In this document: positions 44,121-54,445 of the stretch, piece by piece
Layout of the letters: every line of letters starts with the position of its first letter
Position numbering within the stretch: position 1 is the first letter of the stretch
Source of the DNA: Rhodosorus marinus
Lineage: Eukaryota; Rhodophyta; Stylonematophyceae; Stylonematales; Stylonemataceae
Assembly: GCA_029953675.1 (NCBI GenBank)
Contig: JAMWBK010000009.1
Location: 1,768,789 to 1,832,788 of the forward strand
Length of the DNA: 64,000 nucleotides
Direction: 5' to 3'
Made by a program: the position numbers and the translations under genes
Notes under the pieces: generated by a model
Seen by the model: only the letters and a program-made list of their open reading frames with translations
Told to the model about the DNA's origin: nothing
The model's database searches: none

Positions 44121-44297
44121 AAAGAACCAGCGAGAGGAGGAGATGCTCGTTCCAGAACTTGTGGACGCCCTGGACCCCAGACCCAACAGGCTGCCCTACG
44201 GCAACTGCACGCTACGGTCGGGGGGTCTGGCTGGGGACCCGATGTTGCTCCAGTCCTCGCGACGCTACGGAATGTCCGACCCCCAAGGCTGGATGAG

Positions 44298-45110
44298 GTG
44301 GCCTCTGCGGACTTTGCAACGGTTCTTTGCAGAGCACTGGGTATGCCAAGCTCTAATGTGGTGCATGTGGACTTTATTGCCTCCCATGCCTGCCTGCTGT
44401 GCCATCCAGACGCAATTCCGATTCTCCAAAGTGCCATCTCCCGAGGAGTTTTCCGGACTGGGATATTCGGATCCTTCACACAACGACACGCCGATAGACA
44501 AGTAAGCCTTTACACTGGCCAGGCGCTGGACCCAGACAACCTTCTGGGTTACCTCGAACGTCAGACCATCGCTCCCGGGGATATCGCTGCCCACACGCTG
44601 AAGCGGGCCATCGAGCAGCTTGTCCGCATTCGTTCGAGGATCCGCAGGCGACAACTCTCCTTCCACGCTCTCGCAGCGCTCTACGAGTTTCTTGAGGCAC
44701 GACTAGAGCTCCTAAAAGGCAGACAACATCCGCCTGAGGTACCCGGGGAATGCGCGGAACCCCCTGGGCCTGCAGCCGCTTCGAACGCAGACCCTGAAGC
44801 CTCGTCCCTTCCAGGGGATGTACAGGCAGACCGTGGGACAGTTGACGCCCAGGTTGAGACTAGCGCGACTTCCCAAGTACCTGAGAACGCAGCACACGAG
44901 GACAATCCCCATGCGGAGCTCCTCTGCAACCTTCCGGAGCCACCTCAACAGAAGCGCTCGCGAGTATCCGCCGATGGAACCGGACCGGATACTGAGATGA
45001 CTCCGGCAGCCGTGGAGACTCCACCGGATACCACTGTGACACAGGTTGCCCTTGACGGCAACCATCACGCGATGGACACGCAGGAGAGCCAGGAAAACCC
45101 AGCGCAATAA
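44298..45110 (+). CDS. Family 1 ORF1, conserved C-terminal domain
   Basis: 270 codons. The domain from VVHVDFIASHACLLCHPDAI through GVFRTGIFGSF to LGYLERQ is shared with the minus-strand copy at 48815-49519 (HIDFVATHALLVCHPDAIP, GVFRTGVFGSF, LGYNERQ), which shows selection on the protein before decay. The function is unknown; in other non-LTR elements ORF1 binds RNA. The C-terminal 130 residues are acidic and disordered. The frame stops at the start of ORF2, overlapping it by one base. Confidence 0.6.
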   Translation: MASADFATVLCRALGMPSSNVVHVDFIASHACLLCHPDAIPILQSAISRGVFRTGIFGSFTQRHADRQVSLYTGQALDPDNLLGYLERQTIAPGDIAAHTLKRAIEQLVRIRSRIRRRQLSFHALAALYEFLEARLELLKGRQHPPEVPGECAEPPGPAAASNADPEASSLPGDVQADRGTVDAQVETSATSQVPENAAHEDNPHAELLCNLPEPPQQKRSRVSADGTGPDTEMTPAAVETPPDTTVTQVALDGNHHAMDTQESQENPAQ

Positions 45111-48100
45111 TGCCGAGCAGACGTAGGAATCAAACGACGCCGCGACGAGCCTCTGTTCTTCTCGGATCGTCAAGACTGGATCAGGCGGTGGAGCGTCTTC
45201 GTCGACGACGTCACGGAAGGAGGCAGGCAGTGGACGCGCCTTATACACAGCCCGGTTCCCACACGGCGATTTGTGCCACGCGCCCAGGTTCAAACATGGA
45301 GCTGCCTCTTCCGTGCTGCATTAGAGCTCTCTATGGACAGCACCGCACCAACAAACGCCAGCCTGCTTCTTGTCGGACTTCCAGGCCTGGTCCTTGGACA
45401 CTCTGCACTTGATGTTGGCATGCAGGTATCGCATGTGCTTGAAGGAAATTCTCTACGGTCTGGAGCGCTCTAGAGGACAAGGCGTCTATGCTGTCGCATA
45501 CTACCGCACCGCAAGGAGCTGAAGCGGTTCGACGCAAACATCTCGGGCGCCACAAGCGAGCGCTGAAACTAGCACACCTTGGCCGCCTTTCAGATGCAGC
45601 TCGGAGCCTACAGGCCACCGAAATGGCACCTTTTACCGCGGCTACGTGGAGACAACTACAAGCGCTCTTTCCAAACCCGGCGGAAGGTGACTCACCAGAC
45701 GAGATTGCACACGCCCTGCAATCTTTGCTCGCTCTGAATACCGAAACACTAAAGCGGCGGTGGGATTCAAGAAAAGCTGCCGACGAGGGCCTCATGTCGA
45801 TCGCGGCACGTCTTCCTCAGGGCAAGAGCCCAGGTCCTAGCGGTCTCCGAGCGGAACACCTCCAAGGTGCAACTCAACCGACGCAAGTGGCGTTGATTCG
45901 TGTATTGCGACAACTGGCGACCGCTCCTGAGAAATTTTCCCCGGCTCTGACCCGCGCCCTTCGCAGTAGTCGACTCCTGCCGTTCGCGAAGCCTAACAAG
46001 GGTTCAGTGCCGCAGGAGCATCCCGGAGTTCGCCCTATCGGAGTACCAGAAGTTTTGCGCAAGGTAGCAACGCAATAGACTCTTCACGCGGTTATGGACA
46101 GGGTGCGTGAGCTCCTGGTGCCCTTACAACTGGGTATTGGAGTAAGTGGCGGGTGCGAACGCTCACTTCACGCGATCCAGGCCCATTTGTCATGCGAACC
46201 CGATTCGGTGGTCCTTCGGCCGGTGGTCCTTCGGCTAGACTTAGAGAATGCCTTTAATCGCATCGACCGACGCCTTGCCAAGCAACTGGTGGACAAACAC
46301 TTGCCGGAGCTTGCACCAGTATATAGACTTGGCTATGGAAGCGACAACGCGGACTCACCGACGCTCTGTGGCTGGCGATCTTCCCCGGGACAGAACGAAA
46401 CCGACACCTCTCGCCTGACTCTCCAAGCAACTACAGGAGTCCAACAGGGAGATCCACTGGGGCCGGTGCTACATGCACTATCCCTGGCGCCCTTTCTAAG
46501 AGCGTTGCGAGCCAAGTTCCCCAACGAAACGATTGTTGCTATCCACGACGATATCACGATTGTCGGGTCGCTACAAGCCGTGAAGGCGTCCCTGGCATGG
46601 GCAAAAACTGTGCTCCCCTCTCTTGGAGCACGCCTGCAACTCGGCAAGTGCACTGTGTACGGGCGAACACTGACTACCACGCGAGTGGTCAACCATGAGA
46701 TTCCTGGAGTGCAAGTGACCAGAGACGGAGTCACCATCCACTCGATACCGATAGGCAGCCGAGAATATATCGAACAGGAGTGCCGGGGGTTGCAAAATAA
46801 GCATGAGAAACTCTTTGATGAAATTGCCAAGCTCCCACAACCGGAGCTTACCACGCAAATTGTCCTCTTCAGGTTCTGTGCAGAAACGCGACTAGACTAT
46901 GTGCTACGATGCCTCGCATACGAGTTTGGAAGAAATCTGGCACGCGAGGCCGACGTGATGACCAGATATCACCTGGAAATTCTATTCGGCGGCCTCGCTA
47001 CGACAGCTGTAGAGGACGAGGACTACGCAGAGCTGATCTCGGACCAAATCGCTCTGCCCTGCCGCTGGGGAGGTTTGGGTTTCGCTACTCGAAAGCGCGT
47101 CCAACCCATCGCGTTTTACTCGTCATGGAGAAACACCTTCCGGAACAATGAAGATGAATGGCCATACCTGACTGAACTAGAGCGGGAGGTTACGGCAGAA
47201 CGCTCACCAGACACATACGAGCCGATGGATCAACGATGGTCGACTGCACAGCTGGCGGACCAGATCTGTGCATCGTCGCGAGCAATACAACGGAGGCTCG
47301 GACCAGAAACCCCGCCGCGGATCTTGGCACTGACTACCCTGCAACAACCGCGAGAAACATCTCTTCGAAGCGCCCCGGGCGAGACTGCAGCTTGGAATAA
47401 TGGTTCAATACAACAAACCCTCTCTCGAGAGGCACACCATTGTGCATTCCAAACGCTGGTCACCAACCCACGAATCTCCCCTGCAAACCGAGCTCGAATA
47501 CGGTCTGCCGCGGGATCCGGGTCGGGAGTCTGGCTACGTGAAATACCAACGCTGACACCGAAAAATTGAGTGCGGTTGAGATGCAGGTAAACGTTCGACA
47601 ACTGCTGGGTCTGCCAATTCCGGGATTGCGGACCACCGAGAAGTGCACTAGTTGCCGGAGTAAACACGGAAGGACTGGGGTACAACGGTTTCATCACTGC
47701 CCAACATCAACTGGACTGTGGCAACGTCGGCATGACGAAATCTGCAGAGAGCTGACACGGTGGCTAAGGCGATGGAACTTCATGGACGTAGAGCAAGAAC
47801 CTGAGGGGTACTTCGAGAACTACGGACTGCGACCTGATATCGTTGCTAGGCATCCGGAGGACCAAACAAAGGTATGCGCTGGATGTGACGGTGGTGTCAC
47901 CATTACAGGGAAAATATTTGCGGCGGAGCCAAGATGATAGCGGATACGCGGCGAGAGCTGCGGAGAAGTGGAAAATCGCTCACTACAAAGAAGCGATGGT
48001 GATCGAGAAACCGGATGATAAGTTCATCCCGATAGCGATAGAGAAGTTTGGGCGTACGGGGCAAATGGCACAAGAGTTCCTCCGCGACAGCTGCAAACAC

Positions 48101-48135
48101 CTACTGCACAGGAGTGAGGAGCTGAGAGACGTGAA
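45110..48135 (+). pseudogene. Family 1 ORF2: reverse transcriptase and restriction-like endonuclease
   Basis: N-terminal part 45110-45470 is in two frames. 45488-47569 is one frame apart from a single TAG at 46076-46078; the related copy at 58.35 kb has TGG there. Motifs: fingers SPGPSGLRAEHL (45827-45862); motif A VLRLDLENAFNRID (46222-46266); motif B GVQQGDPLGPVLHAL (46437-46481); motif C AIHDDITIVG (46540-46569); thumb LPCRWGGLGFATRKRVQPI. The frame is lost at 47567, in an A-rich run, just before the knuckle (CTSCRSKHG...FHHC) and the endonuclease core (GLRPDIVARHP at 47826-47858), and shifts again inside the endonuclease, where ALDVTVVSPLQ continues it. There is no apurinic-type endonuclease N-terminal of the RT. 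Confidence 0.85.
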
Positions 48136-48814
48136 ATGGCCAACCGAATTACTTGCGCATTGCGACGCTTTTCCCCATGGCCATCGGCCCGTCGCGCTCG
48201 TGCCGAGGGTCGGCACGCTGCCTTCGCGTTGAGTGCCATCCATACTTGCGAAAATTCCCCTTCCATGACATGTTCAACTTGCACTCCTGGCCGGAGATCG
48301 CACTTTCCGAGCGCAAGACCCGGTAATACCATGATGAAAATGCGCAGAAGAGGATCAGCATCGGAGTCGAGGGCATATCCTAGGGCTTGGTGCAGAAGCG
48401 TGTTCCATTTCTTGACCTGAGCATTCGGCACATGTTCCCGGGTCCGTACTGGACTGTGGGTAACTTTCCACCAACTTTGTCCCCCATGGGTGTGCGTCTC
48501 CAGGAACTCTAGCAGTTTGTGCTGCCATGCCCCTGGGTCGGATGTGATCAACGGTGTGATGCGCAGTCTCTTCCGGGAGTCACCTGCACTCATATATGTT
48601 CGCGAGGTGGTGTGACTGTGTCTCGGCTCGTCGCGGCTTCTTCAGGGCTCTGATGTCGCCTGTGGTAGACCTTTCCGCATCTTGTTCGACTTCTATATCG
48701 CTGGAGGACTCCGAATCCTGTTGAGAAGGCTCCTGAAGGTTGCAGGGGAGCTCCGCGTGCGGGTTCTCGTCTCCTCCGTCAGAATGAGTTGAGACCTCAG
48801 GTTGGGTTGCCACT

Positions 48815-49519
48815 TCAGAGTGCCCGATGCCTCAGGGTGGGTGGCCACTTCAGAGTGCCCGATGCCTCAGGGTGGGCGGCCACTTCAGAGTGCCCCGATG
48901 CCTCAGGGTGGGTGGCCACTTCAGAGTGCCCCGATGCCTCAGGGTGGGTGGCCACTTCAGACGGGGTGGAGACTGCAGGGTGGGTTGCGTTTGCGTTGGT
49001 GGTTGTGTTCCCCGAGGTGGCTGCCGGCTCCTGCGGACTAGGCGCGACACGGGTAGCCAGGTATTCTAATCGGGCGTCAAGTTGCGCGTCAATCACGACT
49101 GAGACCGAGAATGGCAGCGGTCGTGTCGATAGGTTGTGCTTGATACGTTGAACTTGCTCAATCGCCCGTGCCAAGGTGTGGCAAGAAATGTCCTGCTCAG
49201 CAATGTGCTGGCGTTCGTTGTAGCCCAGCAAATTCTGTGGATCAGGTGCTAACCCCGTATGCAGGGAGACTTGGTGGTCCCTGCGACGCTTTGCAAAGGA
49301 GCCAAACACTCCCGTCCGGAACACTCCGCGAGCGATACAGCTCTTGATAAGCGGAATCGCATCTGGATGACATACTAGCAGAGCGTGCGTAGCGACAAAG
49401 TCAATGTGTGGGACCATACTGACCGGAATGCCTAGGGCTTGGCATAGCAAATGCTTATAATCAGCGAGCGCAACGGATTCATACCTAGGTGGCCTCACGT
49501 TCCGTAGGGTGGCCAGCAC
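48815..49519 (-). CDS. Family 1 ORF1 conserved domain with 12-residue repeats
   Basis: 234 codons. Residues about 1-150 match the ORF1 domain at 44298-45110. The end consists of Ala/Thr/Pro-rich sequence and repeats of HSEVATHPEASG encoded by a 36-bp minisatellite; a one-base shorter unit (35 bp) throws the frame so the protein ends in a shifted repeat. The natural continuation (48813-48580, NPHAELPCNLQEPSQQ) corresponds to NPHAELLCNLPEPPQQ in the plus-strand copy. Confidence 0.6.
   Translation of the reverse strand: MLATLRNVRPPRYESVALADYKHLLCQALGIPVSMVPHIDFVATHALLVCHPDAIPLIKSCIARGVFRTGVFGSFAKRRRDHQVSLHTGLAPDPQNLLGYNERQHIAEQDISCHTLARAIEQVQRIKHNLSTRPLPFSVSVVIDAQLDARLEYLATRVAPSPQEPAATSGNTTTNANATHPAVSTPSEVATHPEASGHSEVATHPEASGHSEVAAHPEASGTLKWPPTLRHRAL
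48829..48971. repeat. 35/36-bp minisatellite, four units
   Basis: Units starting GCCTCAGGGTGGG at 48829, 48864, 48900 and 48936; the first is 35 bp, the next two 36 bp, and the last diverges after its midpoint. It is coding on the minus strand (12 residues per 36 bp). Confidence 0.9.
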
Positions 49520-49692
49520 GGGAACTGTGTGGGAGGCCCACTGGCTGCCCCCACTGTGGCATGCAAGTGGCGGAGAGCCGTATGTTGCCGCATTCCGACA
49601 GCTTTTGAAGCACGTTGGGCATATGTGGTGCCAGAGGCAGTTTGTGCCAGCGTAGGAAATTCAAGGTTGTCCTGTCGCAAGAGGACTGGGTG

Positions 49693-49752
49693 GGACTGTC
49701 CCATCGGTGGCTGTCCCATCGGCGGCTGTCCCATCGGCGGCTGTCCCATCAA
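49693..49752. repeat. 15-bp tandem repeat in ORF1 (Gly-Gln-Pro-Pro-Met units)
   Basis: GTCCCATCGGCGGCT-type units repeated about four times; on the minus strand they encode repeats of GQPPM in a Gln/Pro-rich disordered region of family 1 ORF1 (50067-49495). Confidence 0.85.
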
Positions 49753-50046
49753 CTGCTGCCCGGGCTGCGTCTGTCCCACTGGGCTCGAAGACAGGTGTCC
49801 GTTTGGCTCTGACGACTGTGGAATGGGGCGGCCCACATGTTGATTGGGTATCTGTGTCATCTGACCTCGGCGTAGGGGGCCACTCTGCTGCGCTTGTTCG
49901 GGCTGGGTCTGCTGTGGCCTGCTCCGCTGCAAGGTGTTCCCCATTCCTCTCTCCTTCCTGTGCTGCTCCCCTGTGCTTGTCCTGTTGCTGCTGCTGCTGC
50001 TGCTGCTCTTGTAGCAGTTCTTTCTCCCTCTCCAGCTAACGTAACC

Positions 50047-50353
50047 GTAAGCTTTACTGGGCAGCAAGAAGCAGGCTGGCGTTTGTTGGTGCGGTGCTGT
50101 CCATAGAGAGCTCTAATGCAGCACGGAAGAGGCAGCTCCATGTTTGAACCTGGGCGCGTGGCACAAATCGCCGTGTGGGAACCGGGCAGTGTGTAAGGCG
50201 CGTCCACTGCCTGCCTCCTTCCGTGACGTCGTCGACGAAGACGCTCCACCACCTGATCCAGTCTTGACGATCCGAGAAGAACAGAGGCTCGTCGCGGCGT
50301 CGTTTGATTCCCCTACGACTGCTCGGCAATATTGCGCCCCAGACTAACGTAAC
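50047..50353 (-). mobile_element. Family 1 short copy: ORF2 start joined to the 3' end
   Basis: On the minus strand this begins at the ORF2 start (RRDEPLFFSDRQDWIRWW, 50290-50237), runs only to ASLLL, then jumps to the tail GCTGCCCAGTAAAGCTTACG and the terminal motif at 50046-50032. It is bounded on both sides by the same ~30-bp tail sequence (50037-50066 and 50343-50372). This is an internally deleted copy or the product of template switching. Confidence 0.8.
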
Positions 50354-50804
50354 CGTAAGCTTTACTGGGCAGCTGCCTACTGCAGCGCAACACTACGCCT
50401 AATCCTATCTAGGGAGAAACTTACTGGAAACTCCGCTACCGGGGTCTCATGCTACGTTCAAAAGAAAAAACAGGCACCAGCGGATTCTCCAACTGGTCCA
50501 CGTGGAAAGCGCCTAATGCTATCTCTGCGTTACCTCGCCATAGTTGCCGGTTTATCTGGGATCTCACGTCTCTCAGCTCCTCACTCCTGTGCAGTAAGTG
50601 CTTGCAGCTGTCCCGGAGGAACTCCTGTGCCATTTGCCCCGTACGCCCAAACGTCTCTATTGCTATCGGGATGAGCTTATCATCCGGTTTCTCCACCACC
50701 ATCGCTTCTTTGTAGTGAGCGATTTTCCACTACTCCGCAGCTCTCGCCGCGTATCCGCTATCATCTTCGCTCCGCCACAAATATTAACCCCAGACTAACG
50801 TAAC
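50354..50804 (-). mobile_element. Family 1 copy, strongly 5'-truncated
   Basis: Minus strand. It starts within the endonuclease region (equivalent of 47.92 kb, GGCGGAG...GATGATAGCGGATACG) immediately behind the terminal motif of the next copy, encodes FGRTGQMAQEFLRDSCKHLL and an LWRGNAEIALG end, and finishes with the tail and terminal motif at 50353-50337. Confidence 0.82.
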
Positions 50805-51535
50805 CCCGTAGCCTTTATTCGGCAGCTACCTACCGCAACGCATTACCACTACTATGCGCTCGCTCTAAACTCACTGGTACCCCCTGTCCAGGGGTCTCAT
50901 CTAACTTCTACTCAAGGGAAATATTATTCTATCCGCGCGATCTTTCTCCATCGCATGTTCAACTAAAGCAGCATTTTGCTGCCACAGGATCCGATTGATT
51001 TGACCTCTCACCGCCGACAGGTGGGAATCACGATCATGCAGATGCGCCGTCCTTTTGCGAAGAAATTCCAGGCTGGCCTCTCCCATTCGACCAAAAGTCT
51101 CCAAGATGAACGGCACAAAAACTAGGTCTCGGTTTTCCACCCTCAGCACTTCCTTACAATGCAACGCCTTCGCTTGTTCTGCTTGTTTCGCAGCATATCC
51201 GCAGCTCCAACTCGAATGCCTCAACTGATTCCTTTGAAGTTGCGATGTTACCATCACGTCCACCACGTACACGCAACCACTCGTCGGGTGCCGTGCTACA
51301 ATATGGGGTCGAATTCCGGACCAAGCAAAGAACCCCTGAGGCTCTACTACTATCTCTGTGAAATTCCATAGGTGTAGCCATCGACTCAGTTCGACCTTCA
51401 GCTCGTCGTGTCTCTTTGTGCGCATCCCCGATGACGTCCTGCAGTGGTGCAGCCGCTGGATCCCACGCACATCGTGTGGTTGCTCGCAGACTGTGCAACT
51501 GTATGACCGGCCGAGTCCAGGACACAGCAGGTACG
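50805..51535 (-). mobile_element. Family 1 copy, endonuclease and 3' end
   Basis: Minus strand. A frame at 51470-50901 covers the end of the knuckle (GIQRLHHC), KRHDELKVELSRWL, endonuclease GIRPHIVARHP (His where the catalytic Asp of RPD stands) and VYVVDVMVTS, FGRMGEASLEFL and the C-terminus. It ends with the AATAAAGGCTACGGGG tail and the terminal motif at 50804-50788. Confidence 0.82.
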
Positions 51536-51536
51536 C

Positions 51537-52060
51537 AAAGGTTTGACGGTCCGATCCAAAAACGCTCTCTCGAGAGTGTCACCGACAAGCCTTTGAGGAG
51601 CTTACTGGAGATTCAACACTGGACGACCTAGACCGGGCGAGGATCCGATCGGCATCTGGAACGGGGTGCGGGGTCTGGCTACGTGACTGTCCTAGTACAG
51701 GGCCGCGGCAGTTGACGCGAAATGAGATGTTGTGGAGCATGCGGATGCTTCTAGGGCTACCACTACAAGGACTAGGGCGGTCACACACGTGCACAGTCTG
51801 CGAGCAACCACACGATGTGCGTGGGTCCAGCGGCTGCACCACTGCAGGACCTCATCAGGGATGCGAACCAAGAGGCACGACGAGCTAAAGGTGGAACTGA
51901 GTCGATGGTTACACCTATGGAGTTTCACGGAGATACAAGCAGAGCCTGACGGGTTCTTTGCTGGGTCTGGAATTCGCCCAGACATCGTTGCACGACACCC
52001 GACGAGCGGATGCGTGTACGTGGTGGATGTGATGGTGACATCGCCACTTCAATCAAAAAA
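51537..52060 (+). mobile_element. Family 1 fragment, head-to-head with the preceding copy
   Basis: Plus strand, almost identical to 42350-42870 (TTTGACGGTCCGATCC onward), covering the RARIRSASGTGCGVWLRDC block, knuckle and endonuclease core up to VMVTSPLQ, where it stops and AT-richer repeat DNA begins. Single-base deletions break the frame. Confidence 0.85.
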
Positions 52061-53148
52061 TTGAAACCAGTTCCCTTCACCGACCTCCTCAACCAGCTCT
52101 TGAACAGCCTACTACTGCAAACCCAACCTGCCACAACCTCAGCAACCCAACCCTCCCCCACACACACGACCGCGAATTATTCGTCGCGCAATCAACAATT
52201 TGAAACCATCAGTTCGCTTCACCTACCTCTTCAACGACCTCTTCAACAGCCCACCACTCCAACCCCAACTTCATCTAATCTAAATCCCTCCCCCCACCAT
52301 CCCCTCTAACGGCTGCGAAGTATTCCTCACGCAATCAAAAAATTGAAACCACCAATTCGCTTCAGAGCAAGCTGTTTTTGTGCAACAGCACTCCCCGACC
52401 AACCCGTTTATACCCTTTCGAGTCACAACCGGCCCATCGAGCTTTCCATCAAGAACACAAAAAGAAAACAAAAAAACAAATAAGTTCTTCCGCTCGAAGA
52501 CAAAATAAGTAAAGAATCATCAAAATTATTTCCATAATTCCACAAAAATTATATTTAGCAGCAACCATTGGATGTAGTCATCCTCAGAAACTCAACGATT
52601 GGATTATATCTTTTTGCACTATATCCAATGAACGGACGAGTAAATCTTTTGATATCAAAAAGAACAAAAAAAGTTTTCCAACGAAGACAATTAAGTAAAT
52701 AATCATTGGAATTTGTAAACATTGGATTAGAGTTTGGCGGAAGGGTAACGATTGGATTATATTTGAACGGATATATCCAATAAGCAAGTTATTATATTTT
52801 TTCTTCTGCATGAAACAGCTTTTCACTGGTCAATGTCGAAATAAGTCGTACTGAATTTTGATAGTTTTATGAGCTAATAAGCGGCGATCAACTAAGTTTT
52901 TAGTAGTATCATGATATCTTCGGAACCGGGTTAGTATTAGATTGTCATGACGATTGGAGTTGCCAACCTCTTCGAGGTTGGCAATTCCCGTTCTGACTAT
53001 GACGATCCTTTTGCAGGTGTCTAACTAGGTCTGTCTCAATTGTGAGCTACTGTGGGGTTTGATCAAAAAGAACAAAAAAAGTTTTCCAACGAAGACAATT
53101 AAGTAAATAATCATTGGAATTTGTAAAGCATTGGATTAGAGTTTTGGG
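52061..53148. repeat. AT-rich repeat island
   Basis: Three diverged copies of a segment starting CAATCAAAAAATTGAAACC (52054, 52189, 52334). Further on, an ~85-bp AT-rich block (AAAAAGAACAAAAAAAGTTT onward) occurs at 52656-52738 and again at 53064-53140. A hairpin lies at 52960-52984. The composition is much more AT-rich than the surroundings. The second block runs directly into a family 1 terminal motif at 53149. No coding capacity. Confidence 0.8.
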
Positions 53149-53480
53149 GTTACGTTAGTCTGGGGTCACCTGCTTGCTATGCTCGTGCAAGAAGCTTTCT
53201 TCATTGTGCCTCGAGATTTTTTGCCTCACTTAGCGGCTCTCAGTTCTCCCTGTAGTAGTGATGGCTCCTCCTGCAACAATCGATCGATCGGTTCAGTCGA
53301 TCATCTAAAACTGCGGATGAGTGGCCCTTGCCGAGAGGCTCGGAGGCTCGTGGGAGGGCATGTCACTGAAGAGTTGGCGTCAATGTTCAGCAGACGATTG
53401 AAAGCAGATATACGTCTTCTGTGAAGGAAGAACGCTCTGCTGGAAGGCGTCATGATCACGACGACTGCTTCAAGTGTGCA

Positions 53481-54445
53481 ATGGAGCAGATGACAAGTGA
53501 CATAATTCATGAAATTGCGAAACAGTTGATGCGAGCGGATCGGTTGGAGTTTTCACTATGCTGCAGGCGGGTTTTCTGCATCGTGAGAGGCGAAAGGAAG
53601 CTTGTCGAGTGTGAGGAGAGGCTGAGGACGAAGGAAGCCCGTTCTCGAGCCTTTTCTGAAAAGGCGCTGAAGCAGCCAACGGTGGTCCAACGGTGGTGCT
53701 GTTCGAAGCGGATGCACCCGGGCTGAAGGTGAAATTCACCGCTACCAAATGGCATGTGTCTGGAACGGGCTGTGTTCTCGCGCGGATCAGAACGTCTCTT
53801 GGTTTGATTGTGGTTGATAGGATAACCGTTCCAGTGCGCACGAGGAGATCCCTGCGCATTAAAACAGAATATAAAAAAGCGGTGAAAGCGATCGTGAGCG
53901 ATTTTTCTTACGATGGTGAACTGTTGGCCTTCTCAAGAGGTGCGGATGCTTATGTATCTCCTTCGAATCACGTCGAATTGTTCATCTGCAAGCTGGACGA
54001 CAACGGGGTGAGTTTTGTACGCCGGTGGACCCTTGACGGGAACATCGGAGACTTGAAAGTATCGCGCTCAGGCCTTTTCGTGGCGGTACGAGTACTGAAA
54101 AGTGGAGACATCACCGTTTTCAACTCGATCGGTGACTTTATCTCCATTCAAAGAACTGGACGGTATACAAACGTTCATGGTTCACAAATGGCGTTTACGA
54201 AGGAGGACGACCTCCTCTTCTTGTGGGACAGGCCTAGGTCCGACTGGGCTCGGACTCATCCGCCTGTGCTGTACTCATCCGCCTGTGCTGTATCAAAGCC
54301 CACCCCCATTCACGGAGGTGGTGGAGATGCCGTCTCTCCCACACGAGAGGGTTGTGGCGTCGTAGTCCACGAAGAGAAGAACGTAGTCAAAACTCGCCAG
54401 GTGGCGAAGGTCTCCAGGGCGAGATCGGCGGCCAGCAGGAGTTGA
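53481..54445 (+). pseudogene. F-box-like protein with beta-propeller-like C-terminus, frameshifted
   Basis: 53481-53690 encodes an F-box-like start (MTSDIIHEIAKQLMRADRLE, then CCRRVFCIV), which would bind an SCF ubiquitin ligase. An 11-bp tandem duplication (CCAACGGTGGT twice, about 53675-53699) shifts the frame. From 53693 a second frame of 250 codons continues with repeated beta-strand units (KAIVSDFSYDGELLAFSRG, IGDLKVSRSGLFVAVRV, GSQMAFTKEDDLLFLW) that resemble WD-type blades. With one copy of the 11-bp unit the two parts would be in frame, so this is either a recent pseudogene or an assembly error. A second short duplication (CATCCGCCTGTGCTGTA) lies near 54258-54297. Confidence 0.6.

Larger units (their letters stand above)
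43421..48137 (+). mobile_element. Family 1 retroelement, nearly full length, inactive
   Basis: The longest family 1 copy. It contains an ORF1 region (43470-45110) and an ORF2 region (45110-48135) with reverse transcriptase and endonuclease. At least one nonsense change and several frameshifts make it inactive. At about 48137 it meets an inverted copy, losing its own 3' end; the expected continuation can be read from the minus-strand copy at 50.57 kb. Confidence 0.85.
48138..50046 (-). mobile_element. Family 1 retroelement, minus-strand copy (ORF1 and start of ORF2)
   Basis: Reads from 50046 to 48138: ORF1 N-terminal region, ORF1 conserved domain, and ORF2 start (RKRLRITPLITSDPGAWQHKLL, 48575-48510). 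It then meets the plus-strand copy tail to tail. It belongs to a diverged lineage of the family; its ORF1 carries expanded internal repeats. Confidence 0.8.

Noticed and set aside
48829-48971. CRISPR array
   Set aside because: Units are directly adjacent without spacers, lie within a coding frame, and the DNA is eukaryotic; this is a minisatellite.
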